From positions 1 through 64,000 of the forward strand of contig JAUNMR010000005.1 of NCBI GenBank assembly GCA_030537455.1: DNA of 64,000 nt, written 5' to 3'. The first letter of the stretch is position 1, and each line of letters begins with the position of its first letter. The position numbers and the translations under genes are program-made. This document shows, one piece after another, positions 1 through 8,046 of the stretch. The stretch comes from Planctomycetia bacterium. GTDB taxonomy: Bacteria; Planctomycetota; Planctomycetia; Pirellulales; Thermoguttaceae. Below the pieces are notes generated by a model. The model saw nothing but the letters and a program-made list of their open reading frames with translations, did no database searches and had not been told where the DNA came from.

Positions 1-581
1 GCTGTTAGTTCTGTGAAGGCGTCTAGGATGCGTACGATCTCCGCTTGGATGGGGAGGGGGGGGATGGGGATCAGTATGGTATTAATGGCTTTTGCTGATA
101 AATGTTTGACGGTAGAACCTTGTATTGATAGTTCAAGTTTTTTGAAAACAGGACTAAGTAGATGAAATAGAAAACTATTCAATACAACAGCTTCATCGTT
201 GGATTGAATTCTCAAGACACGTTGATTAAGCAATGCGTTTCGGTCATTCCAGCGATTCAAGTTGAACTCACCGTCCATTCCAACAAGGATATCGCCTTTA
301 TGAATGACATATTCCGGGGGATAGTCGCCCTTGTAGAACGTTTCACTATAGCCCCTCACAACGTCTCTAATACGAATGAGAGGAATATATAGACAGTCTT
401 CGGTAAAGGATTTTGAGTCTGCGGGGTAACCGTATAGTATCTGAGTGACACTACATAGTTTTCGCCACTCCACGCCATCGGGGCACAACTCGGCAATAAG
501 CTCCTGCAAATCTTTCTCTTTGGGCACGAAGTTCAAGAGAGTTTGGGAGTGGTCACTGAGTCGGCTGGAACGTTGGGACAT
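1..581 (-). CDS. hsdS: Type I restriction-modification specificity subunit HsdS, N-terminal part (runs off left edge)
   Basis: The minus strand is open from an ATG at 581-579 to the window edge, giving about 193 codons without a stop. The translation contains LQELIAELCPDGVEWRKL, a typical opening of an HsdS target-recognition domain. Near its end is IPIPPLPIQAEIVRILDAF, the conserved helix that closes a target-recognition domain and docks on HsdM. HsdS chooses the DNA sequence methylated or cut by the HsdMR complex. At least one full recognition domain is visible; the second repeat, if present, and hsdM/hsdR would lie to the left. About 24 residues precede the conserved start, so the true start could be slightly internal. 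No good Shine-Dalgarno sequence is seen. The region looks richer in A+T than its neighbours, as expected for an acquired defence island. The family call is firm; the boundary is not. Confidence 0.85.
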   Translation of the reverse strand, partial: MSQRSSRLSDHSQTLLNFVPKEKDLQELIAELCPDGVEWRKLCSVTQILYGYPADSKSFTEDCLYIPLIRIRDVVRGYSETFYKGDYPPEYVIHKGDILVGMDGEFNLNRWNDRNALLNQRVLRIQSNDEAVVLNSFLFHLLSPVFKKLELSIQGSTVKHLSAKAINTILIPIPPLPIQAEIVRILDAFTELT

Positions 582-807
582 TATACTAGCACGGTTCTAT
601 TGGGGGGCGAGTATCAAAGAAGGGACGGGGGTATAAAGAATCGGCGAGGCTCCAAACGTAGCGACGCCGATGTTATTAGGATAACGATAACGCCGAGGAC
701 GTCAATTAAGGAACAAAAAAATCATCGAAAACGCCCAAACTATGTAAAAGCGCTAGCGAGCAACGGGCGCGTGTCTTATGCAATCGCGCGGCTAGCGCGC
801 GTAGGGT
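582..807. other. Intergenic stretch upstream of hsdS, no gene seen
   Basis: Open frames here on the plus strand are arginine-rich and have no family features or ribosome site. I see no convincing promoter for hsdS. Together with the decayed small gene to the right this makes a gene-poor boundary between the restriction locus and the housekeeping genes. Confidence 0.4.
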
Positions 808-923
808 TCAGCGACCTACCTCCGGCACAGGAACGCCGGAGGAGATGAGCGACAGGGTCGAATACCACAAATTTGACCGTTGTTCATTAGTTAGCTCTCT
901 TCTACGTACGTGCGCTTCTTCAT
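808..923 (-). pseudogene. Frameshifted copy of the MKKRTYV small gene
   Basis: From the ATG at 923-921 the frame reads MKKRTYVEES and stops at 893-891. In the -1 frame the reading continues as LTNEQRSNLWYSTLSL and ends at 810-808. Downstream DNA (TGAACAA-GGTC-AAATTT) lines up with the second copy at 48869, where the matching EQWSKN peptide is in the same frame as MKKRTYV. The simplest reading is that this copy has lost one base shortly after codon 7. It sits on the same strand as hsdS, about 230 bases upstream of it. No function is known. Programmed frameshifting is possible but I see no slippery heptamer here. Confidence 0.5.
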
Positions 924-1015
924 AATTGATTCCTCCGTAGGTCGAAGGAATCATACAAAAATCGCGTATTTTATTGCCCTGGAATATTCGCACTGGCTGG
1001 GGGAGTTATGAAACT
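903..1015 (-). repeat. 113-nt leader cassette, copy A
   Basis: This stretch, read on the minus strand from 1015 down to 903, matches 48777-48889 plus over its whole length. My hand alignment gives 17 substitutions and two single-base indels. It contains a TAAAAT box (TATAAT in the other copy), a conserved ACGCGA segment, the hairpin at 928-952 with a GGAGG ribosome site, and the codons for MKKRTYV. Conservation is highest in the hairpin and start codon region. Confidence 0.8.
928..952 (-). promoter_or_regulatory. SD-sequestering hairpin, copy A
   Basis: On the minus strand GATTCCTTCG (952-943) pairs with CGGAGGAATC (937-928) around a 5-base ACCTA loop, with one U-G pair. The GGAGG ribosome site lies in the 3' arm. 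The next outer pair is T-A here and C-G in copy B, a compensatory change. The start codon begins four bases after the stem. Confidence 0.65.
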
Positions 1016-1062
1016 AATCATGCGGTCGTTGAAACCATTGTCGGCGAGTACAAGAAATACCA

Positions 1063-1092
1063 CAAGCCACAACGCGCGAACGTTGTGGCTTG
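1063..1092 (-). terminator. Probable terminator of the VOC gene transcript
   Basis: A perfect 12-bp stem, CAAGCCACAACG with CGTTGTGGCTTG (1063-1074 / 1081-1092), has a 6-base loop. It lies 44 bases past the stop of the VOC gene on the minus strand. The tail there (TGGTATTTCTT) is only moderately T-rich; on the plus strand the tail is CGTTTTAA. It could work in either direction. Confidence 0.55.
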
Positions 1093-1136
1093 CGTTTTAA
1101 TTCCTAGCGAGTCTCTTAACAGTAGCGTTCAAGGGA

Positions 1137-1466
1137 CTATTTGGTGAATTGCATTAGTTCGATACCCAGACCGTCTGCTTCGATAAAGGCGCAAGTGAGG
1201 TTTTCGCCCGCTTCGAAAGGTTCCACGAGGACTTTATAGCCCTTCATGGCCTCTTGCAGATCGTCACAAACGTAAGCGACGTGCGCTTGCTTTTGGAGAA
1301 TTTCCGGGAAGGGACTGCCTTCTTCGAAGTTAAGCCATTCCACGGCAAAGGGTTCGTCATTGAAATCGTTCAGGTGAACTTTGCACGCTTCCAGATAGAT
1401 CGGGAGATTCTCGCGCGATTTGGTGGGAATGCCGATATGGCTGAAACGCAAACCTTCTTTTAACAT
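1137..1466 (-). CDS. VOC (glyoxalase/bleomycin-resistance fold) family protein
   Basis: A 109-residue protein that opens with LRFSHIGIPTKSRENLPIYL and later has AHVAYVCDDLQEAMKGY and CAFIEADGLGIELMQF. These are the two beta-alpha-beta-beta-beta units of the vicinal-oxygen-chelate fold, with His near residue 10, His near residue 62 and a Glu close to the C-terminus as possible metal ligands. The length fits single-domain family members. The substrate cannot be told from sequence. The start has a good ribosome site (AAGGA, 6-base spacer). It follows the cupin gene on the same strand after 79 bases and is probably co-transcribed with it, which suggests a role in sugar or small-metabolite chemistry (inference). 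Confidence 0.75.
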   Translation of the reverse strand: MLKEGLRFSHIGIPTKSRENLPIYLEACKVHLNDFNDEPFAVEWLNFEEGSPFPEILQKQAHVAYVCDDLQEAMKGYKVLVEPFEAGENLTCAFIEADGLGIELMQFTK

Positions 1467-1545
1467 GTGTATTCCTTTATAGCATTGACGTTAGCATAGG
1501 TTCAGAAGCGAAGAGCTTTGTCGCGAGCTTCGCGTGGGCGCGGAA

Positions 1546-2271
1546 TCACGGATGAGCCTTGGGATTGGTGAACTTCAGACCGTCCATGCTGTGGTAGCAC
1601 GCATATTCAGTGACGATAGCGCCTTCGGAACCGGCGATCATGAAGTGCGGCGCGGCGATTTTGCCGAGACGATCCTGCTGCCCGACGGTGAGGTATTTGT
1701 AGTTGTAGCAGGAGATCGCGTTCGCTTCTTGTTGGCTTTTGGGAATGAGCGCGAGCGCTTGCGGGGTTTTTTCACCGCCCTCGGAGAAGTTGTAGATACT
1801 TCCGTAACGCACTTGCCAAGATTCGTGCTTCGCCGGCAGACCTTCCGCGGCTTCGTGACGGTGTTCGGGAATCATCTGACCGGGCAGGAGGTAGATATCG
1901 TGACCGAAATAGCGGAATTCTTTGTCGTTGAAGAAGAAGATACCGCCCATGCCGACGTTGGCGAAATCGCCCAGACCGAAGTCGGCGACCCAGAAATCTT
2001 TGTTAGCGCGCAGGGAGTCGGCCAAAGAGTAATTCAGACGCGCAAACATTTCATAGTAGGCTTCAAAAGCGCGATCTTCTTGGAAAACTCCGTCCTTATA
2101 GAAGTAGTCGTTGTCGTATTTTTTCATAACGTTATCCTCGTGTTGTTCGTTTAACGCAGGCTCGCGCGTGACGATATCGGCGCGAGCGACGTTGGAAGCG
2201 CTGGAAAGATTCGTAAGACCGACGGTGGCAAGACCGCCCGCGAACGCCTTTAAGACGTCTCTTCGTTCCAT
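1546..2271 (-). CDS. Exported cupin-fold protein, D-lyxose isomerase-like
   Basis: About 241 residues. The start chosen, MERRDVLKAFAGG, is a planctomycete Tat-type signal (twin Arg, then a hydrophobic stretch) and follows AGGAG with a 6-base spacer; the frame could extend 11 codons upstream but without support. The body holds PGQMIPEHRHEAAEG followed by KHESWQVRYGSIYNF, a cupin metal-site pattern (H-x-H, then E) like that of D-lyxose ketol-isomerases. In that family the metal centre interconverts D-lyxose and D-xylulose or related sugars. Here the protein is predicted to be exported, so the substrate may be extracytoplasmic. The specific isomerase activity is inferred; the cupin fold and export signal are seen. 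Confidence 0.6.
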   Translation of the reverse strand: MERRDVLKAFAGGLATVGLTNLSSASNVARADIVTREPALNEQHEDNVMKKYDNDYFYKDGVFQEDRAFEAYYEMFARLNYSLADSLRANKDFWVADFGLGDFANVGMGGIFFFNDKEFRYFGHDIYLLPGQMIPEHRHEAAEGLPAKHESWQVRYGSIYNFSEGGEKTPQALALIPKSQQEANAISCYNYKYLTVGQQDRLGKIAAPHFMIAGSEGAIVTEYACYHSMDGLKFTNPKAHP

Positions 2272-2361
2272 GGAAGACTCCTGAAGGTCACGCGTCTGTG
2301 GCAACGCCGCGTAGGCGTCAGCGACAGACGCACAAGGGTAGTGGCGTCGCGCGCACGTTTC

Positions 2362-2390
2362 TTGACGCGCGTGAAAAGACGCTGTACAAT
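2362..2390 (+). promoter_or_regulatory. Sigma70-type promoter of the DUF167 gene
   Basis: TTGACG (2362-2367) and TACAAT (2385-2390) are 17 bp apart, 135 bases upstream of the DUF167 start. The -35 hexamer is the same TTGACG seen at four other promoters in the window. Confidence 0.6.
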
Positions 2391-2525
2391 GTAATCAACG
2401 CTCGTGCGAAAGCGCGCGGCGCAAATTACCGTCTCCTAAGACGTCATTTAGTATATTCCGACGACAGGGAGATTGCAAGCGAATTTTATTTTTAATTTTT
2501 TAGCGGACTCGTTGACGTCACCGAT

Positions 2526-2870
2526 ATGAAGAAGCCAGAAGAAATCAGCGACACAAGTTTGGACGCGTGCGCCACGGCGCTGGAAGAGCGTCGCGAGGGC
2601 ATATGGCTCTTGGTCAAAGCACAGCCGGGCGCGAGTAAAAACGAACTGCGCGGTCTTCACGAGGGTATGCTGAAAGTTTGCGTTACTCAAGCGCCGGAAA
2701 AGGGCAAAGCGAACAAAGCGATTATCGAGACGCTCGCGAAGGGCTTGAAGTTGCGAAAGTCCCAAATTGAACTGGTTTCCGGCGAATTGCAGTCGCAGAA
2801 GAAATTCCTCGTCACGGACGTTACTTTCGAGGAATTATGCGCAAAACTGGCCGCCGCGTTGGGAGAATAA
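2526..2870 (+). CDS. DUF167 (UPF0235/YggU) family protein
   Basis: A 114-residue protein. Residues 27-110 form the family domain, with WLLVKAQPGASKNELRG, then VCVTQAPEKGKANKAIIETL, the signature that defines DUF167. The family has a small alpha/beta fold and no agreed function. About 25 charged residues precede the domain. It is preceded by a good promoter and no ribosome site is obvious, so the start could be a little internal. It appears monocistronic; the next gene starts 262 bases away behind its own -10 box. Confidence 0.85.
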   Translation: MKKPEEISDTSLDACATALEERREGIWLLVKAQPGASKNELRGLHEGMLKVCVTQAPEKGKANKAIIETLAKGLKLRKSQIELVSGELQSQKKFLVTDVTFEELCAKLAAALGE

Positions 2871-2990
2871 CGCGCCTAAGAGTCAGTCGTTACAGGCGTA
2901 AGAATCGTTAAGATTGTTAAAAAAGGGTTAAAATAGAGAAAATACGTCGCGTCTTACAATCTTGTCTCTTTTCATTTGATTGTGCCTTGA

Positions 2991-2996
2991 TATAAT
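2991..2996 (+). promoter_or_regulatory. Possible -10 box upstream of the LRR lipoprotein gene
   Basis: A perfect TATAAT lies about 137 bases before the start codon, in an A+T-rich patch. No good -35 hexamer is found at 16-18 bp; TTGTCT lies 23 bp upstream. Confidence 0.4.
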
Positions 2997-3132
2997 CGAG
3001 CGTAAGCTTGATTGTACCAATCGGGCGAGACAGCGAAACAGACGCGCACGCGTTTTTGGACGAGTTTGTCCATGACGAACGGTCAAAGCGCGCAAGACGA
3101 CGGCGCTAGATTATAAATGGAGTAGTTTTGAA

Positions 3133-4671
3133 ATGAAATCAACGACCAAGGCGGTAAGCGTTCTTATGTGCCTGAGCGCTCTAACGGTATTGAGCGGTTG
3201 CGGTGAAAATTACAATCCCAATGGCGCGGTCATCGCGTATAAAGCTGACACGCTAGCGCCCTCGGCGTTGGACACGTCCAATCAGACGCTTGCTCAACCG
3301 AAGTCGGCGCCGGCGCCAGGGGAACTGACCGACGCTGAAATCGCGGAATACGCGCGCCAATACGACGCGGCACATCCGAAATATGTGGCTGCGCCCGCGC
3401 CGGCGGCTAAGAGCGCGACCCCCGTGGAGAATAGCGCACTTGCCGCCAAGGAGGATATCGACGCGGCCGCTAAACGCGTTGCGGAACTCAAAGGAACCGT
3501 TAAGAAGGCCAAAAACGGCGCGATTATTGGCATTACCATCGAATCGCCCGACTGCAATCAGGCCGATATGGAACTCTTCGGTCGTCTCAAGGATCTTGAA
3601 TCCTTCTCCTGCCTGGGGATGAATTTCACTGACGAAATGTTCCTGCCCTTTAAGGAACTGACGAATCTCACGTCGATCACCGTTCAGAACGCCGAAATCA
3701 CCGAAGAGACGATCAAGCTCTTCGCGGAACTGCCGAATCTGACCACGCTCGATATTCGTCGCGATCTGCAATTGACCGACTCCGCGTTGGTTATCATCGC
3801 CGGTATGCCGAAGCTCGAAAAGCTCTATGCTTATTACAATAGCTTCAAGAACAGCGGTATGAATAAACTCAGTAAGTCCGAAACGCTCAAGGTCGTCGAC
3901 GTGCGCGGTTGTAGCGACGTTTCCGATACCGGCGCGAAGTATCTCGCGCGCATTAAGAACGTGGAAGAGCTTTACTTCCGTTTCAACGTCTCCGACTCTG
4001 GCGTTGATAATATGTCCTCCTCGCAAACGCTGCGTTTCGTTGAACTGCAAGACTGCTCCGACCTGACCGCGAATTCGATCGAATCCTTTAAGAAGTTCCC
4101 CGCGCTCACCGGGCTGCGCGTCTTCCGTTGCAAGGCCTTCGGCGACGAAGCCGTCCAAGGTCTGGCGGAACTGCCGTTGCAACGCCTGGAACTGCGCGAC
4201 CTTAACGTCACCGACGCCGGCGTTTCCGCGCTGAAAAACGTCACGACCTATAAGGAAGTGGAACTTTCCGAAATTGCCGCGACCGAAGCGTGCCTCGCAG
4301 ATCTTTTCGGTTCGGAAAACTGGAGCGGGCTGGAGACCCTTAATACCTTCTCGATGGCCGTTTCCGACGCTACCGTCGAGGTGATTGCCAATAATATGCC
4401 GAACCTTAAGAAGCTTCAACTTCGCGCGGTTGTCGGCGGTCTGTCCGACGCGGCGATTGACTCCATTGTCAAACTGGAAAACCTTGAAACGCTTGACTTG
4501 CGTGAAAATAGCGGCTTTACCCTCGACGCGATGCTCAAACTCGCTGAAATGAAGAATCTGCGTCGCGTCTATACCAAGGGCACGCCACTGGCCGATTCCT
4601 CGTCGGAAGCCGCCGCCGCTGTGGAGCAGTTCAAAAAGATCAACCCGAAATGCGCCCTTTCCGCGAACTAA
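3133..4671 (+). CDS. Leucine-rich-repeat lipoprotein
   Basis: A 512-residue protein. The N-terminus MKSTTKAVSVLMCLSALTVL is a signal peptide and is followed by a lipobox (LSGC, Cys near 23), so it should be lipid-anchored. Residues 25-110 are an Ala/Pro-rich linker. From about residue 130 to 490 there are many repeats of about 24 residues of the type L-x-x-L-x-x-L-x-L-x-x-x-x-(I/V)-(T/S)-D, for example LPNLTTLDIRRDLQLTDSAL. This is the planctomycete-rich LRR type found in surface or periplasmic interaction proteins. A GGAG site precedes the ATG. A strong terminator follows, so it is transcribed alone. The binding partner is unknown. Long open frames on the other strand are shadows caused by biased codon use. 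Confidence 0.85.
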   Translation: MKSTTKAVSVLMCLSALTVLSGCGENYNPNGAVIAYKADTLAPSALDTSNQTLAQPKSAPAPGELTDAEIAEYARQYDAAHPKYVAAPAPAAKSATPVENSALAAKEDIDAAAKRVAELKGTVKKAKNGAIIGITIESPDCNQADMELFGRLKDLESFSCLGMNFTDEMFLPFKELTNLTSITVQNAEITEETIKLFAELPNLTTLDIRRDLQLTDSALVIIAGMPKLEKLYAYYNSFKNSGMNKLSKSETLKVVDVRGCSDVSDTGAKYLARIKNVEELYFRFNVSDSGVDNMSSSQTLRFVELQDCSDLTANSIESFKKFPALTGLRVFRCKAFGDEAVQGLAELPLQRLELRDLNVTDAGVSALKNVTTYKEVELSEIAATEACLADLFGSENWSGLETLNTFSMAVSDATVEVIANNMPNLKKLQLRAVVGGLSDAAIDSIVKLENLETLDLRENSGFTLDAMLKLAEMKNLRRVYTKGTPLADSSSEAAAAVEQFKKINPKCALSAN

Positions 4672-4727
4672 ACGTGGAATCGGTTCCTCAACGCGCGTAA
4701 AGACGCGTGATTAAACGCTTAGCATTC

Positions 4728-4766
4728 AAGACCGACGCGACCCACGTTGCGCCGGTCTTCTTTCTT
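4728..4766 (+). terminator. Rho-independent terminator after the LRR gene
   Basis: An 11-bp stem with one mismatch pairs 4728-4738 (AAGACCGACGC) with 4749-4759 (GCGCCGGTCTT), followed by CTTTCTT. Confidence 0.75.
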
Positions 4767-4780
4767 AAGCGCGATTTCCC

Positions 4781-4809
4781 TTGCGAAAACGACGCTTCGG
4801 CGCTATAAT
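4781..4809 (+). promoter_or_regulatory. Sigma70-type promoter of the top6A-like gene
   Basis: TTGCGA (4781-4786) and TATAAT (4804-4809) are spaced by 17 bp. It lies inside an upstream extension of the open frame, which argues that translation begins at the later ATG at 4877. Confidence 0.65.
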
Positions 4810-4876
4810 CGATCGAAAAAACCAGACGTGTGCGCGTACGAACGCGTCGAATCTTAATCGAGTAGAACATAATCCC

Positions 4877-6052
4877 ATGGCCAAAGCGAGAAGAACCAAG
4901 CCGCGCATACAAGCCAGCGCGCAATTCTTTGAAGAGGATAATCAACCTGTCGTGCTATCGCCACAAGACGAGCGAGCGCTGGCGCAAATATACCGCTTGG
5001 CGCAGCAGATTTCCACGGCGGTGGAGAGTCAGAACGATCCGACCCTTGCGATACCCACAAGATCTCTGGGAAACGTCTCTTTTAACGAGAGTAAGCGCAT
5101 CTTGGAGATGGGCTCAAAAACGACCAGTCGCGAGTTGTTCAATCTTTCGCAGGCCAAAAGCTTTATGCAGACTACGCTGGTGGCCAGTGGCGCTAAACGT
5201 CTCATTGAAATGGGCAAGACAACGAGCATTCGTGGTCTCTACTATATGCTCAAGCACGATATTAAGCCGACTAAGGAGCCGACCTTCCACAATCAGGGGG
5301 AGTGCGACCCGATTATTGAGGATTGCGAGGTGCTACTGGCGGCGTTGCGCGAGGAGTTGCATCTGTTTGCGGAAAAGCGCGGCGATATGGTCGGCAATAT
5401 TCAGATCGTGGATTCCGGCGACGAGATCGACTGCTCGCGTATGGGTTCGGGCGGCTACGCAATCCCTTCGATTGTGGAGCCCTCGGTGGTGCAGTTCAAA
5501 AAGTGCGACGCCGACTTTGTGTTACACGTCGAAAAAAATACCGTATGGCAACGCTTTAACGAAGACAAGTTTTGGAAGAAACACAATTGTATCTTAACGC
5601 ACGGCAACGGTCAGCCCCCGCGAGGCGTCAGACGACTGCTCAATCGTTTGAATACAGAACTGGGGCTGCCGATCTTTTGCCTGCTCGATAACGACCCCTG
5701 GGGATACTACATTTACTCCGTTGTGAAACAGGGTTCGATTAACTTGGCGTACGAATCGGAGCGCATGGCGACGCCGGAAGCGAAGTTTATCGGGTTGCGT
5801 AGTCGCGATTTTGAACGCTGTGGTCTGTCCGAGGGCGTTAAGATCACACTGAACGATTTGGATCGCAAACGCGCGAAGCAAATCGCGGAATATCCGTGGT
5901 TTATCCACAAGAAGGACTGGCAGCGCGAAATCGACGTCATGCTACGCAACGGGTTTAAGCTGGAAGTGGAAGCGCTCGTGAGTCGCAGTATTAGCTATAT
6001 GACCGAAGAATATGTGCCGCGACTACTGAAAGAAGGCGATTTCCTCGATTAA
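4877..6052 (+). CDS. top6A: DNA topoisomerase VI subunit A / Spo11-like protein
   Basis: About 391 residues from the ATG at 4877; the frame opens at a TTG at 4781, but a promoter overlaps that part. Residues 114-127 read KTTSIRGLYYMLKH, the 5Y-CAP segment with the catalytic tyrosine (Y122 or Y123) that forms the covalent DNA link. The Toprim domain has the acidic residue in VEK (about 219) and the DxD in LLDNDPWGYYIY (D271, D273) that bind Mg2+. Length fits archaeal Top6A. The enzyme class breaks both DNA strands to pass another duplex, but needs the ATPase subunit B. No subunit B gene lies in the window, and the gene has its own promoter and terminator. The N-terminal 80 residues do not match anything I recognise. 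Role in this cell is open. Confidence 0.85.
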   Translation: MAKARRTKPRIQASAQFFEEDNQPVVLSPQDERALAQIYRLAQQISTAVESQNDPTLAIPTRSLGNVSFNESKRILEMGSKTTSRELFNLSQAKSFMQTTLVASGAKRLIEMGKTTSIRGLYYMLKHDIKPTKEPTFHNQGECDPIIEDCEVLLAALREELHLFAEKRGDMVGNIQIVDSGDEIDCSRMGSGGYAIPSIVEPSVVQFKKCDADFVLHVEKNTVWQRFNEDKFWKKHNCILTHGNGQPPRGVRRLLNRLNTELGLPIFCLLDNDPWGYYIYSVVKQGSINLAYESERMATPEAKFIGLRSRDFERCGLSEGVKITLNDLDRKRAKQIAEYPWFIHKKDWQREIDVMLRNGFKLEVEALVSRSISYMTEEYVPRLLKEGDFLD

Positions 6053-6084
6053 CGCCAAGTCGTTATGCCACTGTGTTTTACGCC

Positions 6085-6133
6085 AAGGCAAAGAGATCCG
6101 GATAAGACGCTAGGATTTCTTTGCCTTTTTTTC
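6085..6133 (+). terminator. Rho-independent terminator after top6A
   Basis: AAGGCAAAGA (6085-6094) pairs with TCTTTGCCTT (6118-6127) and runs into a tract of seven or more T residues. An inner ATCC/GGAT pairing can extend the stem. Confidence 0.8.
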
Positions 6134-6154
6134 GTATTTTTCTTTATTGTATTA

Positions 6155-6183
6155 TTGAAATGTGCGATTCGAATCTGTATTAT
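6155..6183 (+). promoter_or_regulatory. Sigma70-type promoter of the Gfo/Idh/MocA gene
   Basis: TTGAAA (6155-6160) and TATTAT (6178-6183) lie 17 bp apart, leaving a leader of about 145 bases before the start codon. Confidence 0.6.
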
Positions 6184-6333
6184 ATACGCAACGTAGCAGT
6201 TTAGCGTGAAAACGCGAAACTGTGGAAGCGCGCTTGACCTTGGTTTAACGCGCGTAATGCGGTATCTTGCATAATTACGCGTGTTATCGCGCGTGCGATT
6301 AACCGTTTACAGATGTAAATTGGAGTATACTCA

Positions 6334-7713
6334 ATGAAAAGACGTGATTTTCTTAAGACCAGCGGCGTATTGGCGGGCGCGAGCGCGCTCACTGGCATGA
6401 GCGTTGCGCGTGGCGCGAACGCGAGCGGTAGCGATCTTATCAAGTTGGCTTTAGTCGGCTGTGGCGGTCGTGGTCGCGGCGCGTTGCAACAGCGCTTGGA
6501 AGTTGGCGACAACGTTAAAGTCGTCGCAATTGCCGACGCTTTCGAAGTCGCCGCCAAGAACGCGGCGAACGCCTACAAAGAAATGGACGACGACCGTTTT
6601 GACCTCAAAGACGGCGTTTTCTATGGTCTGGACGCTTATAAGAAGGCGATCGACGCGTGCGATTCGGTTATTATCGCGACCGCTCCTGGCTTCCGTCCGA
6701 TCCACTTCACCTATGCGGTAGAAAAAGGCAAGCACGTCTTCATGGAAAAACCTTGTGCGGTCGACGCGCGCGGTTACAAGATGGCGATTGCCGCCGCTAA
6801 GAAAGCGGACGAAAAGAACCTCAAGGTCGTCTGCGGTTATCAGCGTCACTATCAGAATCCGTACATTGGCATGGTCGAACAGGTCAAAGAAGGCAAGATC
6901 GGTCGCCTCATGTACAGCCGCGTCTACTGGAACGGCGACGGCATCTGGGAACGTCCGCGTCAAGGAGGCGATACGGAAATGCAATACCAGATGCGCAACT
7001 GGTACCACTTCAACTGGCTGTGCGGCGATAATATCATCGAACAACACTGCCACAACATCGACGTGGGCAACTGGGTTCACAGCTTGGGCGATCCCTTCTG
7101 TGCAAACGCTCACCCGATCCGCTGTAACGCTATGGGCGGTCGCGAAGTGCGCAAGTTCCCGCGCTTCAAGAACTCTGGTCATCGTTTTGACCACTTCTTC
7201 TGCGAATTTACCTTCGCCGACGGTTCCCAAATGTTCAGCCAGTGCCGTCAGATCGCGAACTGCTGGAACAACGTTAGCGAAACCTTCTACGGCACCGAAG
7301 GTCGTTGCGGCGCCGGTTGGGTCGACGACGCCAGTGGCAAGCACATTTGGCGCTTCGAAGGCGATAACCCGGATCCGTACAAGAACGAACACAAGATGCA
7401 CGCGCAGTACATTCGCGAAGACGAAAAGCACAACGACGCTTGGTACGCCGCGCACTCTTCCATGACCTCCGTCCTCGGTCGTTACGCCGCTTACTCCGGT
7501 AAAGAAATCTCCTGGGACGACGCGGTCGAAAAGGGACGCGACGAATTCCCGTACGATCTGGTCGCCGACCTGGAAGCGAGCGATCCCGAAAAGTTCTGGG
7601 ATGCGCTCCCGCCCGTGTTGCCCGATACCGAACCGCCCGTGCAGCCCAAAGACGGCGAACTCATCTACGAAAATTCCGTCCCGGTGCCGGGCGAATGGAA
7701 GTGGGACGCCTGA
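6334..7713 (+). CDS. Tat-exported Gfo/Idh/MocA family oxidoreductase
   Basis: A 459-residue protein. MKRRDFLKTSGVLAGASAL is a Tat signal peptide. The Rossmann fold follows at about residue 37 with IKLALVGCGGRGRGALQQR, which binds NAD(P). Residues around 145 have HVFMEKPCAVDARGYK, the EKP motif typical of the family, whose Lys takes part in catalysis. The C-terminal alpha/beta domain contains the family's DHFFCEFTFADG segment and QHCHNIDVGNWVH, where His residues may bind substrate. Members oxidise or reduce sugars, inositols and related polyols, and many planctomycete paralogues are exported with cofactor bound. The substrate is not readable. A GGAG site precedes the ATG, and promoter and terminator frame it as a single-gene unit. 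Confidence 0.9.
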   Translation: MKRRDFLKTSGVLAGASALTGMSVARGANASGSDLIKLALVGCGGRGRGALQQRLEVGDNVKVVAIADAFEVAAKNAANAYKEMDDDRFDLKDGVFYGLDAYKKAIDACDSVIIATAPGFRPIHFTYAVEKGKHVFMEKPCAVDARGYKMAIAAAKKADEKNLKVVCGYQRHYQNPYIGMVEQVKEGKIGRLMYSRVYWNGDGIWERPRQGGDTEMQYQMRNWYHFNWLCGDNIIEQHCHNIDVGNWVHSLGDPFCANAHPIRCNAMGGREVRKFPRFKNSGHRFDHFFCEFTFADGSQMFSQCRQIANCWNNVSETFYGTEGRCGAGWVDDASGKHIWRFEGDNPDPYKNEHKMHAQYIREDEKHNDAWYAAHSSMTSVLGRYAAYSGKEISWDDAVEKGRDEFPYDLVADLEASDPEKFWDALPPVLPDTEPPVQPKDGELIYENSVPVPGEWKWDA

Positions 7714-7782
7714 TCCTCTGTGCGCATGACATGTCGGCTTGTTACTCTAAACTAAGCCCGGCATGACGTGAAAATATAATGG

Positions 7783-7824
7783 GAGCGCGACGCCATGTGT
7801 GACGTCGTGCTCTTTTTACTTTTG
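7783..7824 (+). terminator. Rho-independent terminator after the Gfo/Idh/MocA gene
   Basis: GAGCGCGACG (7783-7792) pairs with CGTCGTGCTC (7803-7812), with one G-U pair, followed by TTTTTACTTTT. The rest of the 7714-8046 gap holds no gene that I can see. Confidence 0.85.
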
Positions 7825-8046
7825 TGCCGAACTTTTTACAGGATAATCTCTATCGTCGTGAGGTACAACGCCGGTACGCGGTACCGCTAAATTGGCGCGG
7901 GGACATATCAATACGCGCTGCTTATCGATAAATGACGCGCCAAAACGAGTTGATAAGAAATGCGTGGATTGTCACAACAAGGCGTGAGGATTATCTGGCA
8001 TTAAAGAGTAAGGACAATAGCCTAATCTTGAATAGGGAGACAGCAT

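Noticed and set aside
819..842. CCTCCGGC / GCCGGAGG hairpin as a terminator
   Set aside because: Eight-base stem without a T tract on either strand and not placed after a gene end.
543..848. 101-codon plus-strand frame
   Set aside because: Crosses the start of hsdS and the decayed small gene in antisense, Arg-rich, no ribosome site.
3253..4419. 388-codon open frame on the minus strand
   Set aside because: It lies wholly antisense to the LRR lipoprotein gene, has no family features or ribosome site, and mirrors that gene's codon bias.
6451..7455. 334-codon open frame on the minus strand
   Set aside because: Antisense to the clear Gfo/Idh/MocA gene; composition rich in Val, Ala, Asp and His as expected for a shadow frame.
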